This document shows, piece after piece, positions 35,123-42,679 of a stretch of 64,000 bases of DNA. The stretch comes from Micromonospora sp. BL4 (lineage in GTDB: Bacteria; Actinomycetota; Actinomycetes; Mycobacteriales; Micromonosporaceae): assembly GCF_003667505.1 (NCBI RefSeq), contig NZ_RCVJ01000105.1:62001-126000 (forward strand), given 5' to 3'. How positions within the stretch are numbered: the stretch's first letter is position 1; the number at the start of each line of letters is the position of its first letter. A program made the translations under genes and the position numbers. The notes below the pieces were generated by a model, which worked only from the letters and a program-made list of their open reading frames with translations, did no database searches and was not told the DNA's origin.

Positions 35123-35899
35123 ATGGCCAAGCGTGTCGAAGCCTCGAACGTCACCGCCTACTACGGCGGCTTCAAGGCGATCGAGAACATCAACCTGACC
35201 GTCGAGCCGAAGACGGTCACCGCCCTGATCGGCCCGTCCGGCTGCGGCAAGTCCACCTTCCTGCGGTCGATCAACCGGATGCACGAGGTGCTGCCGGGTG
35301 CCCGGGTCGAGGGCAACCTGACCATCGACGACCAGGACATCTACGACCGGGACGTGGACGTCACCGCGGTCCGACGCATGATCGGCATGGTCTTCCAGCG
35401 GCCGAACCCGTTCCCCACCATGAGCATCTTCGAGAACGTGGTCGCCGGGCTGAAGCTCAACGGCGTGCGGCGCAAGTCGATCCTGGAGGAGGCGGCCGAG
35501 AAGGCGCTGCGCTCGGCGAACCTGTGGGACGAGGTCAAGGACCGGCTGGGCAAGCCCGGCGCGGGCCTCTCCGGCGGGCAGCAGCAGCGGCTCTGCATCG
35601 CCCGGACCATCGCCGTCGAGCCGCAGGTCGTGCTGATGGACGAGCCCTGCTCGGCCCTGGACCCGATCTCGACGCTGGCCATCGAGGACCTGATGTTCCA
35701 GCTGAAGGACAAGTTCACGATCATCATCGTGACGCACAACATGCAGCAGGCCGCTCGGGTGTCGGACCGGACCGCCTTCTTCTCGATCGAGAAGACCGGC
35801 GACCCGGGCCGGCTGATCGAGTACGACAACACGCAGAAGATCTTCAGCAACCCGAGCGTGAAGAAGACCGAGGACTACATCACCGGCCGCTTCGGCTGA
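35123..35899 (+). CDS. pstB: Phosphate ABC transporter ATPase PstB
   Basis: A 258-residue ATPase, exactly the family length from the ATG at 35123 ([19 protein letters not shown]). Walker [10 protein letters not shown], PstB-specific [13 protein letters not shown], signature [12 protein letters not shown], Walker [13 protein letters not shown]. An in-frame ATG at 35099 overlapping the pstA stop would add 8 residues; GGAGG lies between the two, so 35123 is preferred. Last gene of the operon; no phoU follows directly. Confidence 0.94.
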   Translation: MAKRVEASNVTAYYGGFKAIENINLTVEPKTVTALIGPSGCGKSTFLRSINRMHEVLPGARVEGNLTIDDQDIYDRDVDVTAVRRMIGMVFQRPNPFPTMSIFENVVAGLKLNGVRRKSILEEAAEKALRSANLWDEVKDRLGKPGAGLSGGQQQRLCIARTIAVEPQVVLMDEPCSALDPISTLAIEDLMFQLKDKFTIIIVTHNMQQAARVSDRTAFFSIEKTGDPGRLIEYDNTQKIFSNPSVKKTEDYITGRFG

Positions 35900-35920
35900 G
35901 CCACTGGTTCCCGGTCCGTC

Positions 35921-35954
35921 ACCGGCGTCCCGCCAACACGGCGTGGACGCCGGT
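35921..35954. terminator. Terminator hairpin after pstB
   Basis: ACCGGCGTCC (35921-35930) and GGACGCCGGT (35945-35954) pair over 10 bp, with an inner CGCC/GGCG stem and an AACAC loop. It starts 21 nt after the pstB stop. Confidence 0.75.
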
Positions 35955-35991
35955 CCCCTGTTCGGCGTCTCGCGCGCCGCGCGCCTCGCCC

Positions 35992-36069
35992 GCCGCCAGC
36001 GCGGTCAGCCGAGCACGGCAGGCAGCGCGGTCAGCCGAGCACGGCCGCCAGCGCGGTCAGCCGAGCACG
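35992..36069. repeat. Three 26-bp tandem repeats spanning the 3' end of the NUDIX gene
   Basis: The 20-bp core AGCGCGGTCAGCCGAGCACG occurs at 35998, 36024 and 36050, giving a strict 26-bp period. The right-hand copy contains the last codons and the TGA of the NUDIX gene, so the coding tail and stop have been copied twice downstream. Units differ at only a few bases, which suggests a recent slippage event. Confidence 0.85.
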
Positions 36070-36890
36070 AAGCGCGGCTCACCGTCGGGCGGCAGGTCCA
36101 GGCGCGGGGTGACGGGGGTGGCCGCGTCCCGGTCGGCCGACGCCCGCGCCACCCCGGCCAGGTCGCCCGCCGCCGCCACCTGGGCCAGCGTGACGAGGGT
36201 CGGCGGCAGCATGGTCAGCTCGCCCGCCTCGGCCCGGGCCAGCGCGTCCGCGGGGCGGATCCAGAGGGTGTGGTCGGCCTCGCCGGAGACGTCCCGGGTC
36301 CGCTGCCCCGCCGGCAGCAGGGCGACGAAGAAGTACGTGTCGAAGCGGCGCGGCTCGAACTCCGGGGTGATCCACCGGCTCCACGGCAGCAGCAGGTCCG
36401 ACCGTAGCGTCAGCCCCCGTCCGGCGAGCAGGGCCGCGAAGCCCAGCCGGCGCCCCTCCAGATCCTGCCGGGCCGCCTCCCAGTCGTCGCCGCTCACGTC
36501 GCCCACCACGGTCCCCTGATCGGGGCCGGCGAGCAGCACCCCGGCCTCCTCGAAGACCTCCCGGGCGGCGGCGCAGACCACCGCCTGCGCGGCGTCCGGG
36601 GCCACCCCGAGCCGCTCCGACCACTCAGTCGGCGCCGGGCCGGCCCAGTCCAGGTGTGCGGCGGAGTCGGAGCGGTCCACGCCACCGCCGGGGAAGGCGT
36701 ACATCCCGCCGAAGGTCATCGCGGCGACCCGGCGGATGACGTACACCTCGAAGTCGACGTCGGTCGGACGCAGCAGCAGCACGGTGGCCGCGACCCGGGG
36801 CACCGCCGGGGTGCCGCCCTCGGCCCGGAACCGGCGCGCGTGCTCGACCAGGGCGGCCGGGGCGGCGAAGCCGTCACTGTCGATCGTCAT
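36057..36890 (-). CDS. NUDIX hydrolase with long insertion in the Nudix box
   Basis: A 277-residue protein. The Nudix box is split: FPGGGVDRSD at about 66-75 and AAREVFEEAGVLL at about 108-120, about 32 residues apart instead of the normal short spacing. This is the layout of NUDT7/NUDT19-like CoA diphosphatases, so a CoA-ester or similar substrate is possible but unproven. ATG at 36890 with TAGGCT 6 nt upstream (leaderless). Its 3' end lies in a tandem repeat. Confidence 0.85.
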   Translation of the reverse strand: MTIDSDGFAAPAALVEHARRFRAEGGTPAVPRVAATVLLLRPTDVDFEVYVIRRVAAMTFGGMYAFPGGGVDRSDSAAHLDWAGPAPTEWSERLGVAPDAAQAVVCAAAREVFEEAGVLLAGPDQGTVVGDVSGDDWEAARQDLEGRRLGFAALLAGRGLTLRSDLLLPWSRWITPEFEPRRFDTYFFVALLPAGQRTRDVSGEADHTLWIRPADALARAEAGELTMLPPTLVTLAQVAAAGDLAGVARASADRDAATPVTPRLDLPPDGEPRFVLG

Positions 36891-36960
36891 GTCGCGAGCC
36901 TAGTTCCCCGACCGTTCGGCCCCCGCCCGGCCGGTGTGCCGGTCGGCTCCGCTCGCACCG

Positions 36961-37033
36961 CCCTTTGCGCCGCTCCGTCCCACGCAACAGAAACGGCTGC
37001 CAACTGGTGCGTCCAGGTAAGCAGAGCAAAGGG
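36961..37033. repeat. Structured intergenic element with nested inverted repeats
   Basis: CCCTTTGC (36961-36968) pairs with GCAAAGGG (37026-37033), and inside them ACGCA (36982-36986) pairs with TGCGT (37008-37012). The inner part is unusually rich in A and T for this genome (AACAGAAACGG). It lies in the 266-bp gap between NUDIX and Gfo/Idh genes, which otherwise holds only a TAGCGT -10 box for the latter. Candidate dispersed element or small RNA; no function known to me. Confidence 0.45.
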
Positions 37034-37156
37034 GGACGCGCAGGGGTGGCCGGCCGGCCGGAGCGGCAGGGCGACCAGGACCGCACCGGGTCCCGACGGA
37101 TGAGCCGGCGGCGGCCGGGCGAGGGGGCGTTCACCCGGCTCGGCTAGCGTGCCGGC

Positions 37157-38125
37157 ATGACTCGTTGGGGCATCCTGGCCACCGGCCACATCGCCAGCCG
37201 TTTCGCCGAAGACCTCCGGCTGGTGCCGGACGCCGAACTTGTCGCGGTCGGCTCCCGCGCCGCGGACAGCGCGCAGCGCTTCGCCGACAAGCACGGCGCG
37301 AAGCGCGCCTACGGCTCCTGGGTGGAGTTGGCCGCCGACCCGGACGTCGACGTGATCTACGTGGCCACCCCGCACGCCGCGCACCACGAGGCGGCGATGA
37401 CCTGCCTGACGGCCGGACGGGCGGTGCTGCTGGAGAAGCCGTTCACCCTCGACCTGGCCACCAGCACCGAACTGGTGGACACCGCCCGCGCCGCCGGGGT
37501 CTTCCTGATGGAGGCCATGTGGATGCGGACCAACCCGCTGATCCTTCGGGCGGTCGAGCTGATCGCCCAGGGGGCGATCGGCACGGTGAGCAGCGTCCGG
37601 GCCGACTTCGGGGTGTCCGGGCCCTTCCCGCCGGAGCACCGGATGCGCAACGCGGCACTGGGCGGGGGCGCCCTGCTGGACCTGGGGATCTACCCGATCA
37701 GCCTGGCTCACCTGCTGCTGGGCGTGCCGCAGCACATCCGGTCCTGGGCGCAGCTCGGCCCGGAGGGGACGGACGAGAACACCGGCATCCTGTTCGGCTA
37801 CGACACCGGCGCGTTGGCCACGCTCAGCTGCGGCATGGTCGGGTTGAGCGGGCAGTCCGCAGCGATCACCGGCAGCAGCGGCCGGATCGAGCTGCCCGAG
37901 CCGTTCTTCCGGCCCGACTCGCTGACCCTGCACCGGGACGGCGCCGAGCCGGAGACGATCACCGCGGACACGACCGGCAACGGCTACCAGTACGAGGCGA
38001 TCGAGGTGCAGCGCTGCCTGGCGGCCGGGCTGACCGAGAGCCCGCTGGTGCCGCACACCGTCACCCTCGAGGTGATGGCCCTGCTCGACGCCGTACGCGA
38101 GCAGATCGGCGTGCGGTACATCTGA
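37157..38125 (+). CDS. Gfo/Idh/MocA family oxidoreductase
   Basis: A 322-residue NAD(P)-dependent dehydrogenase. Rossmann start WGILATGHIASRFAEDL, the family EKPF motif (VLLEKPFTLD) carrying the catalytic Lys, and the C-terminal GGALLDLGIYPISLAHLLLG typical of trans-dihydrodiol or sugar dehydrogenase-like members. Leaderless ATG with TAGCGT 6 nt upstream. Substrate cannot be assigned. Confidence 0.9.
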   Translation: MTRWGILATGHIASRFAEDLRLVPDAELVAVGSRAADSAQRFADKHGAKRAYGSWVELAADPDVDVIYVATPHAAHHEAAMTCLTAGRAVLLEKPFTLDLATSTELVDTARAAGVFLMEAMWMRTNPLILRAVELIAQGAIGTVSSVRADFGVSGPFPPEHRMRNAALGGGALLDLGIYPISLAHLLLGVPQHIRSWAQLGPEGTDENTGILFGYDTGALATLSCGMVGLSGQSAAITGSSGRIELPEPFFRPDSLTLHRDGAEPETITADTTGNGYQYEAIEVQRCLAAGLTESPLVPHTVTLEVMALLDAVREQIGVRYI

Positions 38126-38135
38126 TGTCCCGAAG

Positions 38136-38179
38136 GAAAGGGCCCCTTGTCGACGATCGCGTCGACAAGGGGCCCTTTC
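38136..38179. terminator. 20-bp perfect inverted repeat, two-way terminator
   Basis: GAAAGGGCCCCTTGTCGACG (38136-38155) is perfectly complementary to 38160-38179, with only ATCG between. It lies between the convergent Gfo/Idh and pit genes, 10 and 16 nt from their stops. The AAGGGGCCCTTT core is the kind of motif expected to recur as a terminator family; a degenerate AGGCCCTTCC occurs near 751. Confidence 0.88.
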
Positions 38180-38195
38180 GTCGTAGCCGGGTGGG

Positions 38196-39209
38196 TCAGC
38201 CGAAGAGCGGGCGGACCAGCAGGTAGGTGACGCAGGCGATCAGCGCGGCGGCCGGGAACGTGATGATCCAGGCGATCACGATGTTGCCGGCGACATTCCA
38301 GCGGACCGCGGAGAGCCGCTTGGTCGCGCCCACACCCATGATCGCCGAGGTGATCGTGTGGGTGGTGGAGATCGGCGCCTTGAGCACCAGGGCGTTGAAG
38401 TAGAGCACCGCACTGGCCACCGTCTCGGCGGCGAAGCCCTCCGGCGGCCCGAGGTCGATGATCTTGCGGCCGAGAGTGCGGATGATCCGCCAGCCGCCGG
38501 CGTACGTGCCGAGGGCCAGCATGGTCGCCGAGGTCCAGAACACCCAGCCCGGGATGTGCGTCTTGCTCTCCTGGAAGCCACCGGTGTAGAGCGCCAGCAC
38601 CACGATGCCCATGGTCTTGGCCGCGTCCTGCATGCCGTGACCGACCGACATGGCCGCCGCCGAGGCGGTCTGCGCCCAGCGGAAGCCGCGGTTGAGCTTG
38701 CCCGGCTGCCCCTTCCGGAACAGCCAGAGGATGGCCAGCATCAGCAGGTAGCCCAGGGTGAGGCCGACGATCGGCGAGAGCACCATCGGCAGCAACACCT
38801 TCACCCCGATGTTGCCCCACTGCACGATGCCGCCGGTGGACAGCAGGGTCGCGCCGACCAGACCACCGAAGAGCGCGTGCGAGGACGACGAGGGCAGGCC
38901 GAAATACCAGGTGATCAGGTTCCAGGCGATGGCGCCGAGCACCCCGGCGAAGACCACCCCCAGGCTGCTCACGCCGGTGGGGAGCGTGACCAGGCCGTCG
39001 CCGACGGTCTTGGCCACCCCCGCGCCGAAGTGCGCGCCGATGAAGTTGCCCACCGCGGCGAGCAGCAGGGCGATCCGGGGTGTCAGCGCCCGGGTCGAGA
39101 CACTTGTCGCGATCGCGTTGGCGGCGTCGTGGAAGCCGTTGGTGTAGTCGAACGCCAAGGCCACCCCGATCACCGCCAGCACGGCGATGAGTTCGGGAGT
39201 CAGTGTCAC
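38196..39209 (-). CDS. pit: Low-affinity inorganic phosphate transporter (Pit family)
   Basis: A 337-residue membrane protein with two repeats of the Pit signature: FDYTNGFHDAANAIATSVSTRAL near the N-terminus and GVGATKRLSAVRWNVAGNIVIAW near the C-terminus, with about ten helices. Symports metal-phosphate with protons. The GTG at 39209 lies 4 nt after the DUF47 stop and uses AAGGAG within that gene's last codons as its SD. Together with DUF47 it is the secondary phosphate uptake system, next to pst. Confidence 0.92.
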   Translation of the reverse strand: MTLTPELIAVLAVIGVALAFDYTNGFHDAANAIATSVSTRALTPRIALLLAAVGNFIGAHFGAGVAKTVGDGLVTLPTGVSSLGVVFAGVLGAIAWNLITWYFGLPSSSSHALFGGLVGATLLSTGGIVQWGNIGVKVLLPMVLSPIVGLTLGYLLMLAILWLFRKGQPGKLNRGFRWAQTASAAAMSVGHGMQDAAKTMGIVVLALYTGGFQESKTHIPGWVFWTSATMLALGTYAGGWRIIRTLGRKIIDLGPPEGFAAETVASAVLYFNALVLKAPISTTHTITSAIMGVGATKRLSAVRWNVAGNIVIAWIITFPAAALIACVTYLLVRPLFG

Positions 39210-39213
39210 AGGA

Positions 39214-39840
39214 TCAGGACTCCTTGACCGCGATGGTCTCGACCGTGTTGGCGACGTGCTCGAAGGCGTCACAGGCGGCCTCCAGCTCGTCGGCCACCTC
39301 CTTCATCTTCAGCACCGTCAACGCGTCGTACTCACCGGAGAAGAGGCGGACGAGCAGCTGCCGGTTGATCCGGTCGCCCTCGTTCTCCAGCCGGTTGCAC
39401 TCGATCCAGTAGTCCTCGAGGTCCTTCATCGACTTCAGCCGGGGCATCGCGTCGGCGGTCAACTTGGCCTGCTGGTCGAGCACGTTCACCATCTCGTGCA
39501 GCTCGCGCGGCAGCGCCGGAAGCTCGGTCAGCCCGTAGAGGTAGAGCAGGTCGCCGACCGCCTCCAGGTGGTCCATCACGTCGTCGAGCAGCGAGCCGAG
39601 CCGGTAGATGTCCTCCCGGTCGAACGGCGTGATGAAGGTGGAGTTGATCTTCTTGTACAGCTCGTGGGTGATCTGGTCGCTGTCGTGCTCGACCTCGGTC
39701 AGCCGCTCGCTGACCGACTGCACGTCGACGCCGGGCAGGGCCAGCTCGTTCAGCAGCTCGGTGCCCCGGACCAGGTTCTGCGCGGCCCTGGTGAAGAGCT
39801 CGTAGAAGGCGCCCTCGGTGGGGCGGAAGGAAAACTTCAC
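39214..39840 (-). CDS. DUF47 family PhoU-like protein
   Basis: A 208-residue all-helical protein of the DUF47/PhoU-like family (KFSFRPTEGAFYELFTRAAQNL; EVEHDSDQITHELYKKINSTFITPFDREDIYRL), with the conserved acidic metal-binding motifs ExxxD. Such proteins pair with Pit transporters and adjust their activity. The GTG at 39840 has GAGG 8 nt upstream; TAGCAT at 39902-39907 (minus) is a likely -10. PHO boxes lie further upstream. Confidence 0.9.
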   Translation of the reverse strand: MKFSFRPTEGAFYELFTRAAQNLVRGTELLNELALPGVDVQSVSERLTEVEHDSDQITHELYKKINSTFITPFDREDIYRLGSLLDDVMDHLEAVGDLLYLYGLTELPALPRELHEMVNVLDQQAKLTADAMPRLKSMKDLEDYWIECNRLENEGDRINRQLLVRLFSGEYDALTVLKMKEVADELEAACDAFEHVANTVETIAVKES

Positions 39841-39955
39841 AGCACAGACCTCGTCGCGTCGGTGGAAGGGTTGCGGTACCCGTCGGGTGGTCGCTCGGTG
39901 AATGCTAGGAAACGCCAGAACCGCGAATTCGTCGGCCCACCCCTGGTCAAGCCTC

Positions 39956-39988
39956 ATTCACCGGTCGTTCACCTGCTGTTCATCTCGG
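39956..39988. promoter_or_regulatory. Triple PHO box inside the 3' end of ppk2
   Basis: Three head-to-tail 11-bp units on the plus strand: ATTCACCGGTC, GTTCACCTGCT and GTTCATCTCGG. They match the PhoP repeat GTTCACC-N4 better than the pstS box. The last two units overlap the final codons and stop of ppk2. The nearest promoter is that of DUF47-pit, 116 bp from its start codon, with the repeats in the opposite orientation. Confidence 0.72.
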
Positions 39989-40910
39989 CCGTCCCATGCG
40001 CCACCGCTCCCCCAGCACGCAACCGTTCGCGCTCGCGGGCCACGTCGAAATCGGCAGGCGGATACCCCAGATCGAGGGTGTCGAACGTCTCTCGCAGCAG
40101 GTGGGCCACCGCCCAGTCCCGGTACCACTTCCGGTCCGCCGGCACCACGAACCACGGCGCGGCGTCCGTGCCGCACCGGCTCAGCGCCTCGGCGTACGCG
40201 GCCTGGTAGTCGTCCCAACGAGCCCGGGAGTCGACGTCCGAGGGGTTGTACTTCCAGTGCTTGCGGGGGTCCGTGAGCCGCTCCAGCAGCCGTTCGCCCT
40301 GCTCGGCGTACGAGATGTGCAGCATCACCTTGACCAGGGTCACCCCGTCCTCGACCAGCTCCTGCTCGAAGGAGTTGATTTCGTCATAGCGGGCCCGCCA
40401 GGTCGACTCCGGCACCAGCGAGCCGACCCGGGCGATCAGCACGTCCTCGTAGTGCGACCGGTTGAACATCCCCACGTACCCCGGCGGCGGCAGTGCCCTG
40501 CGGATCCGCCACAGGAAGTCGTGTCGCAGCTCCTGCGGGGTGGGCGGCCCGAACGAGCGGATGTGCAGGCCCAGCGGGTTCATGGCGCCGGCCACCCGCT
40601 TGATCGTGCCGTCCTTGCCGCCGCAGTCCATCGCCTGGAGCACCAGCAGCACCCGGTGCGCCGGCCGGTCCGAGCCGGCCTTGGCCATCGCGAAGAGCAT
40701 CTCCTGCTGTTGGCCCAGCTCACCGCCGACCAGCTCCACCTGCGCGCGGGCCCAGGCCTTGCGGTGCTCGCCGGTCACCTCGGTCCCCGGCAGGCCGGGC
40801 GTGGACCGGGGGTCGATCCGCCCGAGATCCACCGGCGCGGTGACCCGCAGCAACGTCCGCACCGGGCCGCCGTCGGGCGCCACGATCTGCGCTTCCTGGG
40901 GTGCGCTCAT
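39969..40910 (-). CDS. ppk2: Polyphosphate kinase 2 (PPK2 family)
   Basis: A 313-residue P-loop kinase. Walker A LQAMDCGGKDGTIKRV, the PPK2-typical NPLGLHIRSFGPPT, Walker B-like YVGMFNRSHYEDVLIARV and the lid DPRKHWKYNPSDVDSRARWDDY. Transfers phosphate between polyphosphate and nucleotides; direction and nucleotide (NMP or NDP) cannot be read. The ATG at 40910 has GATGAT 6 nt upstream; a start at 40928 is possible. Adjacent to Pit and DUF47, completing a phosphate storage and uptake cluster. Confidence 0.9.
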   Translation of the reverse strand: MSAPQEAQIVAPDGGPVRTLLRVTAPVDLGRIDPRSTPGLPGTEVTGEHRKAWARAQVELVGGELGQQQEMLFAMAKAGSDRPAHRVLLVLQAMDCGGKDGTIKRVAGAMNPLGLHIRSFGPPTPQELRHDFLWRIRRALPPPGYVGMFNRSHYEDVLIARVGSLVPESTWRARYDEINSFEQELVEDGVTLVKVMLHISYAEQGERLLERLTDPRKHWKYNPSDVDSRARWDDYQAAYAEALSRCGTDAAPWFVVPADRKWYRDWAVAHLLRETFDTLDLGYPPADFDVARERERLRAGGAVAHGTAEMNSR

Positions 40911-41049
40911 CCTCGGATCATCGCCCACCCGCCGACGAACCGCCCGCCGAGCGCCGCCCCGTCACGGCGGGCGGTACGTTCGGGGCTGCCGGCGCGTCCG
41001 GTTGCCGGGAGGATGTGCGCGGCAGGCGCCGGCCGGGGAGAGGTGGCTC

Positions 41050-42015
41050 ATGCGGGACCTGGCGACGGAGTTCGAGGCCGAGCGGGGCCGGCTGCTCGCG
41101 GTGGCCCACCGGATGCTGGGCAGCCGCAGCGAGGCCGAGGACGCGGTCCAGGAGACGTGGCTGCGTTACGCCGGTGCGCTCGCCGACCCGGCGGCACGCG
41201 CCGAGATCCGCGAGCTGTCCGCCTGGCTGACCACCACCTGCGCCCGGATCTGCCTGGATGTGCTCCGCTCGGCCCGGGTCCGGCGGGAGGCGTACCCCGG
41301 GCAGTGGCTGCCGGAGCCGGCGGTGCGCCCGGTGGGCGCCGCGGCGCCCACCGACGGGTACGCCCCCGACCCCGCGGAACGGGCGGTACGCACCGACCAG
41401 GTCGGCACGGCGCTGATGGTGGTGCTGGAGCGGCTCGCGCCGGAGCAGCGGGTCGCTCTCGTGCTGCACGACGTGTTCGCGGTGCCGTTCGCCCGGGTCG
41501 CCGACGTGCTCGGCACCACCGAGGTGGCCGCCCGGCAGCTCGCCTCGAGAGCACGGCGGGCGGTCACCGCACCGGACGTGCCCCGGCAGACGGCCGACCC
41601 GGCCGAGCAGCGGCGCGTGCTCGAAGCGTTCGTCGCCGCCACCGAGTCCGGCGAACTGGATCCACTGCTGCGGTTGCTCGCGCCGGACGTGGTTTTCATC
41701 GGCGACTCGGGCGGGCACTTCCCGGCGGCCCGTCGGCCGGTGGTCGGCGCGGAAGCGGTGGGTCGCTTCACGCTCGGCCTGTTCGGCCGGGCCGGCCGGT
41801 ACGCCCACCGGGTGCTGGCGCGGCCGGTGCTGGTCGACGGTGTGCTCGGCCTCCAGTTGGAGACGCTGCACACCGACGGCCGGCCGATCCGCATGGTCAC
41901 CGCGTTCGCCGTGCACGAGGGCCGGATCACCGGCATGTTCAACCAGCTCAACCCGGAGAAGCTGACCGAGGTGCCGCCGTTGGGCGACGACGACCGGTGG
42001 CCGCCGCGCTGGTGA
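41050..42015 (+). CDS. ECF41-type RNA polymerase sigma factor (SigJ-like)
   Basis: A 321-residue sigma factor: region 2 (ATEFEAERGRLLAVAHRMLGSRSEAEDAVQETWLRY), the linker motif WLPEP, region 4 (LERLAPEQRVALVLHDVFAVPFARVADVLGTT) and a C-terminal SnoaL/NTF2-like domain ending NPEKL. These are the marks of ECF41, in which the fused C-terminal domain replaces a separate anti-sigma factor. The DGGGK-type motif reads GDSGGHF, a divergent form. The usual COE partner (carboxymuconolactone decarboxylase, oxidoreductase or epimerase) is not next to it. Confidence 0.88.
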   Translation: MRDLATEFEAERGRLLAVAHRMLGSRSEAEDAVQETWLRYAGALADPAARAEIRELSAWLTTTCARICLDVLRSARVRREAYPGQWLPEPAVRPVGAAAPTDGYAPDPAERAVRTDQVGTALMVVLERLAPEQRVALVLHDVFAVPFARVADVLGTTEVAARQLASRARRAVTAPDVPRQTADPAEQRRVLEAFVAATESGELDPLLRLLAPDVVFIGDSGGHFPAARRPVVGAEAVGRFTLGLFGRAGRYAHRVLARPVLVDGVLGLQLETLHTDGRPIRMVTAFAVHEGRITGMFNQLNPEKLTEVPPLGDDDRWPPRW

Positions 42016-42039
42016 GCCGGCCGGTCGGGCGCCGCGGGC

Positions 42040-42546
42040 TCAGACCACCAGGGCCAGCCACTTGCGGTACGAGGTGGCGAACGGCTCGGTGCCGTCGCCG
42101 AGCGCGCCGAACAGCCAGCGGGCCGCCGCCTCGGCCTCGACGACCACGTCCTCCGGGTAGCCGTACCGGGCGCGGTGCTCGGCGAACTCGTCCTCGTCGA
42201 GCAGCTCCACCAGCCCGGTGGCCCGGCGTCGGACCACGTCCAGATCCAGGTCGATCAGGTGGACGATGTCGTCGGACTCCCAGTGGGCCGGGGTGGCGAT
42301 GTCGCAGTAGACCTCGCTGGTCCGCGGCGGCGGGTTGAACATTCCCGTCCACCACGCGTGGTGCGGCACCAGCAGGACGAACGGGATCTTCTCCACCGAC
42401 GGGCGGCCGTGGTAGACCGACTCGGTGCCGGCCGGCACGCCGAGCCAGATGCCGAGGTCGTCCTCGGCGAGCCGGCGGGCCGGGTAGTCACGGTGGGCGC
42501 TGCCGTCGTACTTGCGGTAGATCACTCGGGCCACGTCGCTCGGCAT
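42040..42546 (-). CDS. DUF402 domain protein (FomD/Ntdp-like)
   Basis: A 168-residue protein with the DUF402 beta-barrel pattern (RRLAEDDLGIWLGVPAG; VLLVPHHAWWTGMFNPP; IDLDLDVVRRRATGLVELLDEDEFAEH). Characterised relatives hydrolyse nucleoside di- or triphosphates or nucleotidyl phosphonates with metal ions; the substrate here is unknown. ATG at 42546 with TAGGGT 7 nt upstream. Converges with the sigma factor. Confidence 0.85.
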   Translation of the reverse strand: MPSDVARVIYRKYDGSAHRDYPARRLAEDDLGIWLGVPAGTESVYHGRPSVEKIPFVLLVPHHAWWTGMFNPPPRTSEVYCDIATPAHWESDDIVHLIDLDLDVVRRRATGLVELLDEDEFAEHRARYGYPEDVVVEAEAAARWLFGALGDGTEPFATSYRKWLALVV

Positions 42547-42679
42547 GATTCGCACCCTAACCGATACTGCCCACGCGTCGTAGCGCGGTCGTAACCGGAC
42601 GCTGCCGGACCCGCCCGGCGCCGCGCCACGCGGGCGGATGGGCTCAGCCCGTGTCGGCTGCGGCGGGTACCGTCGCACG

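Noticed and set aside
37126..37136. Single GTTCACC before the Gfo/Idh gene as a PHO box
   Set aside because: Only one 11-bp unit is present, with no tandem second unit; PhoP sites need at least two.
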